64,000 nucleotides of DNA. Source: Meridianimarinicoccus sp. MJW13. Lineage in GTDB: Bacteria > Pseudomonadota > Alphaproteobacteria > Rhodobacterales > Rhodobacteraceae. Within the stretch, counting starts at the first letter, position 1, and each line of letters begins with the position of its first letter. Location of the stretch: contig NZ_JACNMU010000007.1 of the NCBI RefSeq assembly GCF_014901205.1, positions 62,001-126,000 on the forward strand. Reading direction: 5' to 3'. This document shows positions 34,201 to 41,408 of this stretch, piece by piece. A program made the position numbers and the translations under genes. The notes below the pieces were generated by a model. The model searched no databases. It was not told the origin of the DNA and worked only from the letters and a program-made list of their open reading frames with translations.

Positions 34201-34823
34201 TCGGCAGTTCGAACCCCTCGCAACTGACCGAATTTGCCGGGGATCTGTATTTCACCGCCGAAACCGTGACCACCGGGGTCGAGTTGCGCAAGATGGACGG
34301 CACCACCGGCACCGTCACCACCGTGACCAGCATTCAGCCCGGCAGCGCCAGTTCGAACCCGGCGGAACTGACCGCCTTCAACGGGGATCTGTATTTCACC
34401 GCCGACAGTCCGACCAGCGGCACCGAATTGCACAAGATGGACGGCACCACCGGCGCGGTCAGCCTTGTGGCCGACATCAACAGCGGCAGCGCGGGATCGA
34501 ACCCGCAGCAATTGACCGTGTTCGACGGCGACCTCTATTTCGCCGCCGACAACGGGATACACGGACAGGAGCTCTGGCGGATCGACGGCACCACTGGCGT
34601 CGACGAGATGGTCTTCAACATCGCAGACGGTCCCGGCGGATCCGGCGTCACCAACCTGGATGTCATCGATGGCGAGTTGGTGTTCCGCGCCGCCACCTAT
34701 GAAACCGGCTGGGAATTCTACCGGTACGACGGCACCACCCTGTCGGTTGAAAACGTCAACATGGATCCGGCCTGGTACAATCCCAGCCAGCTTTATGCGC
34801 CGGTCGACGAGTTCATGTTCTGA
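31203..34823 (+). CDS. Large ELWxxDGT-type repeat protein with RTX-like and cadherin/Ig-like domains
   Basis: A 1206-residue acidic, Cys-poor protein; AAGGAGAA precedes the ATG at 31203. Residues 16-65 contain RTX-like motifs (DDDVLSGGAGSDTLRG, IDGGLGYDTL). Residues 140-240 and 243-342 are two cadherin/Ig-like domains, ending TDTATVTITITGTNDAP and TDTATVTVTIAG. From 346 to the end are about 18 repeats of roughly 48 residues, consensus LTxFNGDLYFTAxDxxxG then xELRKMDGTTGAVSLVAD, which suggest beta-propellers. No Sec signal is seen; RTX motifs point to type I secretion, though here they are N-terminal. Probably an adhesin or surface protein; function is not established. Flanked by its own leader and a strong terminator. 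Confidence 0.88.
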   Translation: MSGIIINGTPADEDIHGTRDDDVLSGGAGSDTLRGRRGDDVLLYDVAINAGATDTIDGGLGYDTLRLLMSSAEWLDPEVQTQIAAYLVFMSDKTAGGTQEAEKEFFYFTCFEGQTLRVNRVENLEVYVDGNPVDPTDPPAIAVDDLVTVAEDGPDLSGNVTDNDSLLDAPATVSLVTGPALGSLTLNGDGSYSYSLNNGDPAVQALAVGETLTDSFTYLATDANGDTDTATVTITITGTNDAPTAEDNTAATGEASSVVTINVLANDTDPDTSDTLTVTGFDAVSVEGGLVSYNGDGTFTYDPNGQFDALHGGESALDSFTYTIDDGHGGTDTATVTVTIAGADRYVLFYQGYDVSGGYELWGLDEDGVARRIADSAAGTDSTFPKNFAELDGDLYFTASDPINGNELRKLDGATGAISMVADINAGSGGSTPANLLALNGDLYFTASDPTHGSELRKMDGITGAVSLVADLNPGSGGSAPKELFAFNGDLYFSASDPANGQELRKMDGTTGAVSLVSDLYAGASGSNPAQLIAFNGDLYFTAKDAANGTELRRMDGTTGAVSLVADLEPGSFGSSPKELTVFNGDLYFSASDADGAELRMLDGLTGMVGLVTDLNPGSASASPSDMTELNGDLYFRATDATHGSELFKLDGTTGGVSLAADVNSGSASSNIAHVTAYNGDLYFSAYDATSGYELRRLDGTTGAVSLVADLFAGSGSSFPSELVVVDGKLVFQANDGSGNALFSHDGTATTKVAPINDASSNAATTGFFAFNGDTYFSAYDLASGAELYKRDGTTGTISLVADINPGAGFSSPALFTEFNGDLYFTASNGSSGTELHILEGTTGYVGLVADIFTGSGSSTPSQLTALNGDLYFTAFDLTNGAELRKLDGTTGTVSLVADLSSGSGSSSPMDLTAFNGDLYFSAFDPTNGFELRKMDGTTGTVSLVADINAGNGSSYASNLFEFNGDLYFRASDATIGTELRKLDGTTGAVSLVADLYLGIGSSNPSQLTEFAGDLYFTAETVTTGVELRKMDGTTGTVTTVTSIQPGSASSNPAELTAFNGDLYFTADSPTSGTELHKMDGTTGAVSLVADINSGSAGSNPQQLTVFDGDLYFAADNGIHGQELWRIDGTTGVDEMVFNIADGPGGSGVTNLDVIDGELVFRAATYETGWEFYRYDGTTLSVENVNMDPAWYNPSQLYAPVDEFMF
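32238..34820 (+). repeat. About 18 tandem 144-bp coding repeats (48 residues each)
   Basis: The C-terminal 860 residues are tandem copies of a 47-48-residue unit. Most copies are near-consensus, with GDLYF(T/S)A and ELRKxDGTTG(A/T)VSLVAD almost invariant. Copies at about residues 682-726 (KLVFQANDGSGNALFSHDG) and the last one are degenerate. Synonymous variation between copies shows they are not recent duplications, but local slippage could change copy number. Confidence 0.85.
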
Positions 34824-34861
34824 GCACTCTCTGCGGCACGCATTGATGCGACCAACAAGAA

Positions 34862-34891
34862 ACGCCCGACCGGATTTCGGTCGGGCGTTTT
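34862..34891 (+). terminator. Intrinsic terminator after the repeat-protein gene
   Basis: ACGCCCGACCG (34862-34872), loop GATTT, CGGTCGGGCGT (34878-34888) followed by TTT. This perfect 11-bp stem lies 38 bases past the stop, and can also serve the convergent outer-membrane-protein operon on the minus strand. Confidence 0.85.
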
Positions 34892-34920
34892 GTCTGGATC
34901 ATCCGGGATCAAACGGTGCG

Positions 34921-35667
34921 TCAGAAGCGATAGGTGCCGCCGATCAGGAAACCGCCAAGACCGAGATCGGCTTGCGAACCGCCGATCTTCTTCTGGATGT
35001 CCATGTAGCGATAGCCGACTTCCGCCGACCAGCTTTCATTGAACTGGTAGCCGACGCTGGCCAGCGCCTGCCAGGTCGAGGTGTCGGACGACAATCCGCC
35101 CACATCGGCGACCACCCTGCCGTACCAATCGTTGCCGAAAGGCACCCGCAGACGTGCGACCACCAGGGGAACGGTCCAGTTGGAGTCGGCCTTGTTGGAC
35201 TGGCTGCCCGAAGACCCTGACGCGTTGAAATCGGTCTCCAATTCGACGCCGAAGGATCGAAAGCCGATCCCGACGTCGAAATCCGCATTGGGCGCATCAT
35301 AGGCCCGATACAGCGCATAGCCGCTGACCGCCGTGACCTTGGTGTTCACTTCTACGGTGTCGAAAGCGGTTCCTGCGGGGGCGTCTTCCTTCTTTCCAAG
35401 ATTGGCATAGACCCCGTCCAGAACGAAGCCCCAGCGATCATTGCGGGCCTCGAAGGTGCCCATGAACGCGCCCTTGAGGTTGTCCAGGATATCGCCGCCG
35501 CTGCTTTCCAGATCAACCTTGCCGTACGCAGTGTCGACGGATCCGCCAAGGCCGGGAAGCCAGCCATAGATCGAGGCCGCGTAATTCCAGTCCTGCGCGC
35601 CCGCACAGGCCGGCGCCAATGCCAGACCGGCGCAGAATGCGATGAGTTTTGAGTTCGGTCTGATCAT
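34921..35667 (-). CDS. Outer-membrane beta-barrel protein
   Basis: A 248-residue exported protein with signal peptide (SKLIAFCAGLALAPACAGAQ). The mature part alternates short amphipathic strands with Gly/Tyr/Trp-rich turns (WNYAASIYGWLPGLGG, WGFVLDGVYANLG, GYRYMDIQ) and ends in GGTYRF, the C-terminal aromatic required for outer-membrane insertion. This fits an eight- to ten-stranded barrel of the OmpW/MipA-like kind. AAGGAATGATGAC precedes the ATG. It is downstream of the DUF2092 gene and a tiny exported protein on the same strand. Specific role not recognised. Confidence 0.82.
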   Translation of the reverse strand: MIRPNSKLIAFCAGLALAPACAGAQDWNYAASIYGWLPGLGGSVDTAYGKVDLESSGGDILDNLKGAFMGTFEARNDRWGFVLDGVYANLGKKEDAPAGTAFDTVEVNTKVTAVSGYALYRAYDAPNADFDVGIGFRSFGVELETDFNASGSSGSQSNKADSNWTVPLVVARLRVPFGNDWYGRVVADVGGLSSDTSTWQALASVGYQFNESWSAEVGYRYMDIQKKIGGSQADLGLGGFLIGGTYRF

Positions 35668-35732
35668 GTCATCATTCCTTTCGAAGAGACTCTTGGAACA
35701 GCCGGGATGTCACGGCGTGCCCCCCTGTGGCC

Positions 35733-35939
35733 TTAGCAATCGTATACACCCACGGCGCAGCGGCGCACAGTGCGTCGGCCAACACCCGCAACACTGACCG
35801 GGGTCAGCGGGCGTCCGACGCGCGCCTCTGCCGCCGGGACAATGGAGCCGGTTCCGAATTGGGTTCCGGCAAATTCGACAGCGGCAGTCAGGGCGAACAG
35901 GCCGGCGAGAACACAAGCAAAGCGCGCAGTACGGGTCAT
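35733..35939 (-). CDS. Small exported protein (68 residues), unknown function
   Basis: The ATG at 35939 overlaps the DUF2092 stop by 4 bases (ATGA), strong evidence of a real, coupled gene. Residues 1-40 form a signal peptide (MTRTARFACVLAGLFALTAA, possible cleavage after PAAEA). The mature part is only about 30 residues, basic, with two Cys (RRCAVGVYDC) that could form a disulfide. I do not recognise a family. Its position between DUF2092 and an outer-membrane barrel suggests an envelope accessory protein. Confidence 0.65.
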   Translation of the reverse strand: MTRTARFACVLAGLFALTAAVEFAGTQFGTGSIVPAAEARVGRPLTPVSVAGVGRRTVRRCAVGVYDC

Positions 35940-36712
35940 TGGCTGGCCTCCAGCGTCAGATGGGTGGGAAAATTCGGGGCTTTGAGGGCAAAGGTTTCCA
36001 TGTCCACTTCCATCATCCCGTCGGCGGGTGCGAAGGAAAACGCGGCGCCGTCAGCTGTTTCGCGCCAGTCGCGCACGGTGACGCGGTATTGCGGGGCCTG
36101 GGCCACGTCGCGCGAGGTGATGACAAAGCGGCACGGGTACGGCGTGTCCCCCTGCGCGACCCAAAGCTGCCAGTCGGCCTGGGGGTTGCGGAACGCCAGA
36201 TGATCGCATTCGATGCCGCCAATCACACCGCTGCCCAGATCCTTCACCTCGGTCACCCCCTCCATCAGCGTTGCCGCTGCATTGGGGATCAGAAGATCCG
36301 CCGCCGGAAGCGGCCGGGCGTAGGTGTCGCGCAGGGCGTCGATCAGACCGGCCAGATCGCCCGCGAACGGCACGCTGGTATAGAGCGCGGTGTCGGCGTC
36401 GGCCACGGCAAGGATCGTACCATCAAAGGCCATCTCAAGATCGGTGAAGCCGCCCTTGCTGGTCACATGGACCTGACCGGGGCGCGCCACGGCGATATGG
36501 CCCGAGTGCGCAAGCCCCAGTTTCTCGCCATCGACGGTGACCACATCCTGTTCCGTGTCGAAGTTGAAAGAGAACGCGTCGAGCGCCCCAAGGTAATTCG
36601 ACATGGACTGAAGGATGCGCCGCGCGTCCGCCTCGTCGGCCCGTGTGGCGGCCGGCAGGACGCTGGCAATCAATGTCGCCGCGATTGTCCCGGTGAGGGC
36701 TGTGGATTTCAT
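35936..36712 (-). CDS. DUF2092 family periplasmic protein
   Basis: A 258-residue exported protein with signal peptide ending near ATRADEA. It has the DUF2092 pattern DARRILQSMSNYLGALDAFSFNFD, then beta strands (GEKLGLAHSGHIAVARPGQVHV) and GIECDHLAFRNPQADWQLWVAQGD, which resembles the LolA/LolB-like lipid-carrying fold; TPYPCRFVITSRD follows. A role in lipid or lipoprotein handling in the periplasm is plausible but unproven. The ATG at 36712 follows AGAGGTCCAG-type sequence. First gene of a three-gene operon and downstream of an FNR-type box at 36887-36900. Confidence 0.82.
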   Translation of the reverse strand: MKSTALTGTIAATLIASVLPAATRADEADARRILQSMSNYLGALDAFSFNFDTEQDVVTVDGEKLGLAHSGHIAVARPGQVHVTSKGGFTDLEMAFDGTILAVADADTALYTSVPFAGDLAGLIDALRDTYARPLPAADLLIPNAAATLMEGVTEVKDLGSGVIGGIECDHLAFRNPQADWQLWVAQGDTPYPCRFVITSRDVAQAPQYRVTVRDWRETADGAAFSFAPADGMMEVDMETFALKAPNFPTHLTLEASQ

Positions 36713-36883
36713 CTGGACCTCTTCATTTCTGCTGCCTCTGGTGACGACCGGCGAAGTGCCTCTGCGGAACGGCCAGAGCCGGTGGCAACGCCCGGTCTCC
36801 GATTTCGTCCGTGTCATTCTTACGGCCTCAAACGGCTTCGTTAGGGCATGATACGCCGCCGCAAGCATCTCCCCGCTTGATAC

Positions 36884-36903
36884 ATATCAAGCGATGGGGG
36901 CGT
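36884..36903. promoter_or_regulatory. Perfect FNR/FnrL-type box
   Basis: CGCTTGATACATATCAAGCG has 9-bp perfect inverted arms around CA and contains TTGAT-ACAT-ATCAA (36887-36900), the exact FNR/FnrL consensus. It lies 172 bases upstream of the DUF2092 start, in a 291-base region (36713-37003) with no gene. It suggests oxygen-dependent control of the DUF2092/small protein/outer-membrane operon. Confidence 0.7.
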
Positions 36904-37003
36904 GGTTTGACTTCAAAGGCCAGAATTGCGCCCCAGATCGCGTACCGTCCAATCTACCTCACCCGGAAGGCAAGCTGACAGCGGGGCGGTTGTGATGGTC
37001 ACC

Positions 37004-37873
37004 CTAGGCTGATGTGGGCGCTCCCGCCCTGCGAGCTTGGGCGCTTTCACGCATCAGCAGCACCGCCCCGATGAAAAAGCACAGCGCGCCCAGCCCGAGC
37101 AGCGCATTGGCCACGATCAGGATCCATCCCGGCTCTGCCTGCGCGGGCACGAAGGCCAACAGGCTGGACACCAGGAAAAAGACGCATCCAAGCATGTTGA
37201 TGCTCACGATGATCCAGTCCAGGTCCTTGGGTCGCCAGGCCCAGTAGCCGTGGCAGACCTCGATGAAGGCCAGGTAGCCGGACAGCAGAAACAGGATCGA
37301 GCCGATCATGCCCGGCCCCCAGATCACCAGGTCCTGCAGAAGCCATTGCGACGGTGCGTTGATCGCATCGAAGGTGTTGAAGTTGAAGGCGACCGTGCCG
37401 ACGAACTGCGCAAAGGTGCTCAGCCAGCCGGGGTTTTTCGGATGCCAGCCGATCAGCGCGATGCGGTCGCCTCGGCGAATGTCCTTCGGATCTGGGCGGA
37501 AGTCATCGGCATTGGCGGCCTGGAAGTGCTGCAGGTAGCCCGCCGTGGTGAACGGGATGGAGCCAAGGAAGAAAATCACCGCGATCTGGGTGCCGGAAGG
37601 GATGCCGCCCCAACTTGTCGGCAGCAAGGATGCCCCCGCGCCCAGCATGAACAGCATCGCCCCGATGGCGAACACCAGTCCGATGATCCAGTTGTAGGTG
37701 CTGCTGTGCCAGAACGGAATGGCGAGGGCCTCGTGCCCGCGCTCGTCCCGCAGCAGACCCTTGCGGTTCTGGCGGGCGCGCCAGACCAAGGGGCGGGCGC
37801 GATTGGAATACCGGCGCAGGGTGACAAATCGCCAGGCCCCCGCAGTTCTGAAATCCGCCGGATGTCCGGTCAT
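37004..37873 (-). CDS. Six-helix membrane protein of unknown function, downstream of glutamate decarboxylase
   Basis: A 289-residue protein. The first 50 residues are basic and soluble, then about six hydrophobic helices near 58-80, 90-112, 150-170, 182-205, 218-242 and 246-272. Conserved-looking soluble segments are RRGDRIALIGWHPKNPGWLS between helices 2 and 3 and EVCHGYWAWRPKDLDW between 4 and 5. It does not look like the GadC antiporter (12 helices). The start at 37873 follows GAGGG and lies 40 bases after the glutamate decarboxylase stop, so the two are probably co-transcribed. I cannot assign a family with confidence. Confidence 0.75.
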   Translation of the reverse strand: MTGHPADFRTAGAWRFVTLRRYSNRARPLVWRARQNRKGLLRDERGHEALAIPFWHSSTYNWIIGLVFAIGAMLFMLGAGASLLPTSWGGIPSGTQIAVIFFLGSIPFTTAGYLQHFQAANADDFRPDPKDIRRGDRIALIGWHPKNPGWLSTFAQFVGTVAFNFNTFDAINAPSQWLLQDLVIWGPGMIGSILFLLSGYLAFIEVCHGYWAWRPKDLDWIIVSINMLGCVFFLVSSLLAFVPAQAEPGWILIVANALLGLGALCFFIGAVLLMRESAQARRAGAPTSA

Positions 37874-37913
37874 GCGATGCCCTCAGCCAGCCGGCCTGCC
37901 GCCATCCCTGTCT

Positions 37914-39308
37914 TCAATGATGGAAACCCGTGGCATCTTCATCGGTCATGGGCCGCTGGATCGGGTGCGCCTTGAAGTGCTCCATGGCCTTTTTCATGTC
38001 CATGATCAGAAGCGAACACAGGTCATGGCTGACCCCGTTGCGCACAAGAATCCGCTGGATCGCCTGTTCCTGACAGTTCGCCGGAAGCGTATAGGCCGGC
38101 ACCTGCCACCCACGGACGCGCAAGCGATCCGCCAGATCGAACAGCGTGAAACCGGGGTCTGCACCGTCTTTCAGTTTCCACGACACTGCCGGGATTCCCT
38201 TGTCGGGCTCTCCGCCGAAGACAATCTCGAACGGGCCCATCGCGGCGATCTCGCGCGCAATGAACGCGGCGCTCTGGTAGCAGGCGGAATGCACCTTGCG
38301 GTAGCCTTCGCGCCCCAGCCGCAGGAAGTTGTAATACTGACAAACCACTTGCCCGCCCGGCCGCGAGAAGTTCAGCGCGATGTCGCGCATGTTGCCACCA
38401 AGGTAGTTGACCCAGAACACCATGTCCTCGGGCAGATCCGCTGCCTCGCGCCACATGACCCAGCCAACCCCCAGCGGCGCCAGGCCGAACTTGTGGCCGG
38501 AGGCGTTGATCGACTTGACCCGCGGCAGGCTGAAATCCCACGGGATATCCAGGGCACAAAACGGGGCCAGGAAAGCGCCGCTGGCGCCGTCCACATGGAT
38601 CGGAATGTCCAGTCCGGTTTCGGCCTGATAGCGGTCCAGCGCATCGCTGACCGCCTGCACCGGCTCGTACTCCCCGGTAAAGGTGACGCCCAAAGTGGGC
38701 ACGACACCGATGGTGTTCTCGTCGCAGCGCGCCAGAACCTCTTCCGGCGTCATCAGCAGGCGGCCGTTTTCCATGGGGATTTCGCGGTGCTCGATGTCCC
38801 AGTAGCGGGTGAACTTGTGCCAGCAGATCTGCACCGGTCCGGTGATCAGGTTGGGCTTGCCGATGGGTTTGCCAGCGGCTTTCTGGCGCGCTTCCCAGCG
38901 GCGCTTCATCGCCAGCCCGCCCAGCATCGCCGCCTCGCTCGATCCGGTGGTCGAGGTGCCGACCGCGGGGCCTTCCGGCGCGTTCCACAGGTGCGCCAGC
39001 ATCCGCACGCAGCGCGCCTCGATCTCGGCGGTCAGGGGGTATTCGTCCTTGTCCACCATGTTCTTGTCGATGCAATCTTCCATCAACTGGTGAACTTCCG
39101 GCTCCTCCCAGGTCTGGCAGAAGGTGGCAAGGTTCTGACGGGCATTGCCGTCCAGCATCAATTCATCCCGGATCGCGGCATAGACATGCTGCGGTTGGCG
39201 TGCCCCATCGGGAAATTGTGCCCGCGGAAGTTGCCGCGCCTGATCGCTCGCGCCGTAGATCTCGTCCTCGATGCTGTCCGTGGCGGCCGTCGATTTTTCC
39301 GTGGTCAA
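37914..39308 (-). CDS. gadB: Glutamate decarboxylase
   Basis: A 464-residue PLP enzyme converting glutamate to GABA plus CO2 with uptake of a proton. It aligns along its whole length with Escherichia coli Gad[36 protein letters not shown], the PLP lysine Lys273 in [13 protein letters not shown]-like [13 protein letters not shown], and [10 protein letters not shown]. The protein ends in His-His, as the penultimate His closes the active site at neutral pH in GadB. The start is TTG at 39308, supported by AGGGAG six bases before it; no ATG gives a full N-terminus. No gadC is adjacent; an unknown membrane protein follows. Confidence 0.93.
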   Translation of the reverse strand: MTTEKSTAATDSIEDEIYGASDQARQLPRAQFPDGARQPQHVYAAIRDELMLDGNARQNLATFCQTWEEPEVHQLMEDCIDKNMVDKDEYPLTAEIEARCVRMLAHLWNAPEGPAVGTSTTGSSEAAMLGGLAMKRRWEARQKAAGKPIGKPNLITGPVQICWHKFTRYWDIEHREIPMENGRLLMTPEEVLARCDENTIGVVPTLGVTFTGEYEPVQAVSDALDRYQAETGLDIPIHVDGASGAFLAPFCALDIPWDFSLPRVKSINASGHKFGLAPLGVGWVMWREAADLPEDMVFWVNYLGGNMRDIALNFSRPGGQVVCQYYNFLRLGREGYRKVHSACYQSAAFIAREIAAMGPFEIVFGGEPDKGIPAVSWKLKDGADPGFTLFDLADRLRVRGWQVPAYTLPANCQEQAIQRILVRNGVSHDLCSLLIMDMKKAMEHFKAHPIQRPMTDEDATGFHH

Positions 39309-39683
39309 AGCAGTATCTCCCTGTGCTGCGGCGCCCGCAGTGAAATGGCGAACCGGCTCCGGACCGGGATTTCTCCGGTTACCCCATGGCGCGTCCGCGA
39401 TTAACTGACTGGATTAACGTGAAGTCTTCGGGTGTCGCATGGCCTGACTGTTGAATGGTCAAAGCTTACGCGGCGGTGTTTGCGGCCCGCAAGGGGAGTT
39501 TCCGACGGCTGGCGATTTCATGGGCTGCACTGACGAACACCTGCAAACTGCCTCCGCTCCGCCGGGGTTTGCCCCAGCCCTCTGGCCAGCGGCCCCAGCG
39601 GTGCTATTGTCCGAATATCCAGACGTGGTCGACACCGTGCCAACACCCAGACCACTTGTGCGCACATGCAAGGAACCTGCCCG
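39309..39683. other. 375-base divergent gap between glutamate decarboxylase and multicopper oxidase
   Basis: No gene seen. Two direct repeats GATTAAC at 39399-39405 and 39412-39418, 13 bases apart, lie about 90 bases upstream of the glutamate decarboxylase start and may be a regulator site. GCAAAC (39543-39548) and GTTTGC (39567-39572) are inverted arms with a long loop. Confidence 0.4.
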
Positions 39684-41075
39684 ATGATCGCCCGCAGAAC
39701 GCTTCTGAAAACCGGTGCCAGCTTTGCGGCCCTGCCGTTGGTGCCAAAGTCCCTGGAGGCCGCCGCACCGACCGCCGAGGTGATCGAGGCGCGACTGGCG
39801 CAGGCCCAGATCGCGCCGGAAGGCTATCCGCTGACGCAGGTCTGGAGCTTTGACGGAAAACTGCCGGGGCCGGAAATCCGCGCGCCGCAGGGCAGCCGCC
39901 TGACCCGCACGCTGGTCAATGCGTTGTCCGCGCCGACCTCGGTGCATTGGCATGGCATCCGTATCGACAATGCCATGGACGGGGTGCCGGGGGTCACGCA
40001 GTCGGCCGTGCCACCGGGCGAGACCTTTCTGTATGACTTCGATCTGCCCGATGCCGGCACCTACTGGTACCATTCGCACAACCAGTCCTACGAACAGGTG
40101 GCGCGCGGATTGCACGGCCCGCTGATCGTCGAGGAACGCGAAGGCCCCGACGTGGATCGCGACGAGATCCTGATGCTGGACGATTTCCGGCTGGATCCCG
40201 AGACCGGCCAGATCGCCGGTTTCGGAAACATGCATGACTTCAGCCATGCTGGCCGGATCGGCAACATCACCATAACCAACGGCGTCTTCAACAAGACCCT
40301 GCAGGCCCGTCAGAACGAACGCCTGCGCCTGCGCCTGATCAATGTGGCCACCGCCAGGATTTTCGACCTGAACGTTCAGGGGCTGGCGGGTTGGGTCGTT
40401 GCGCTGGACGGAATGCCGCTCGACACCCCGCGCCCGTTGAACGAGTCACTTCTGCTTGCCCCGGCGCAACGCATCGACCTGATCGTCGACGTCACCGCCG
40501 GAGATGGCAGCGCCGCGCATCTTGTGCGGATCGAGGGCGACGAAGCATTTTCGCAGGTTCTTTTCGAGGTGCGTGGCGTGGCCGCGACTCAGCCAAGGGG
40601 CACCCCGTCCCCCTTGCCGCCCAATCCGGACATGGTGGTCGCGGGGCTGGACGGCGCGTTGCAAAGCCATCTTCAGATGGATGGCGGCGCGATGCGGGGC
40701 TTTGCCTCGGCCCGGATGGACGACCGCAAGGTCAGTTTCCGGGAGGCGGCGGAAAATGGCCAGTTCTGGGCTTTCAACGGGATGGTCGGCATGCCGGAGG
40801 AACCGCTGTTCGTGGCCGAGCGGGGCCAGACGGTGCGCGTGACACTGCAGAACGACACCATGTTTCCGCACGCCATGCATCTGCACGGCCATCACTTCCG
40901 CGAGGTTCACCCCGACGGCACCCTGGGTCCGCTGCGCGACACGCTGCTGATGTTCGCGGACGAGCAGCGCGAGATCGCCTTCGTGGCCAGCAATCCCGGC
41001 GACTGGGTGTTCCATTGCCACATGCTGGCCCATGCCGCCTCGGGCATGATGACCCGCATCAAGGTGCTGGCCTAG
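39684..41075 (+). CDS. Tat-exported multicopper oxidase
   Basis: A 463-residue three-domain cupredoxin oxidase. The N-terminus MIARRTLLKTGASFAALPLV carries a twin-arginine-type signal, so the protein is folded and metallated before export. Copper-binding motifs are HWHG (88-91), YWYHSH (127-132), HAMHLHGHHF and HCHMLAHAASGMM near the C-terminus, with the type 1 Cys in HCH and Met as axial ligand. Members oxidise Cu(I), Fe(II), Mn(II) or phenols with O2. AAGGAAC precedes the ATG. No copper exporter is adjacent. Confidence 0.9.
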   Translation: MIARRTLLKTGASFAALPLVPKSLEAAAPTAEVIEARLAQAQIAPEGYPLTQVWSFDGKLPGPEIRAPQGSRLTRTLVNALSAPTSVHWHGIRIDNAMDGVPGVTQSAVPPGETFLYDFDLPDAGTYWYHSHNQSYEQVARGLHGPLIVEEREGPDVDRDEILMLDDFRLDPETGQIAGFGNMHDFSHAGRIGNITITNGVFNKTLQARQNERLRLRLINVATARIFDLNVQGLAGWVVALDGMPLDTPRPLNESLLLAPAQRIDLIVDVTAGDGSAAHLVRIEGDEAFSQVLFEVRGVAATQPRGTPSPLPPNPDMVVAGLDGALQSHLQMDGGAMRGFASARMDDRKVSFREAAENGQFWAFNGMVGMPEEPLFVAERGQTVRVTLQNDTMFPHAMHLHGHHFREVHPDGTLGPLRDTLLMFADEQREIAFVASNPGDWVFHCHMLAHAASGMMTRIKVLA

Positions 41076-41322
41076 CTGGCCGGCTCTGATCCCTCGCACA
41101 TTGGCGCGGATCGCACGCTTTCCGGTCAGCCTCTGCGATGGGGGTTTGCCCGTCGGGCTGTTCCTTGAAGCCCGGCATCGTCCTGATCTTGCGGTTGGAA
41201 ACACCCTGATCCCTGTCCACGGGCAGCAGGTCCGTGTTGACCTTCTGCTGACCGAGATCCCTCAGGTGCCGGCCGACATGCCGCCCGGCGTTTCCGGACC
41301 CGCCGGGAAACAGAAGACGCAT
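41059..41322 (-). pseudogene. Truncated NAD-dependent epimerase/dehydratase (N-terminal stub)
   Basis: On the minus strand the ATG at 41322 opens MRLLFPGGSGNAGRHVGRHL, then RDLGQQKVNTDLLPVD. This matches the Rossmann start of sugar-nucleotide epimerases (GGxGxxGRHVxxxL, then an acidic strand end). Homology disappears after about 35-40 residues and the frame runs into the end of the multicopper oxidase gene. The remaining 270 residues of such a protein are absent. It occupies most of the 333-base gap 41076-41408, which holds nothing else I can support. Confidence 0.4.
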
Positions 41323-41408
41323 CACGCCTGCTTTCCGAACGGATACCGCGCGGCGGCGCGGCACCTTATCCCCGCAAACTCCGGCACGGCCCTTGACCCC
41401 TGATCGTT

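Noticed and set aside
32000-34600. Several long minus-strand frames across the repeat protein gene
   Set aside because: They are periodic because the coding repeats are periodic; no start signal or family match.
32238-34820. Regularly spaced repeats considered as a CRISPR array
   Set aside because: The 144-bp period keeps one reading frame and encodes a protein repeat; there are no short identical repeats with unrelated spacers.
39450-39480. TTGA-ATGG-TCAA considered as an FNR site upstream of glutamate decarboxylase
   Set aside because: The spacing between TTGA and TCAA is 4 bases, not the 6 of an FNR box.
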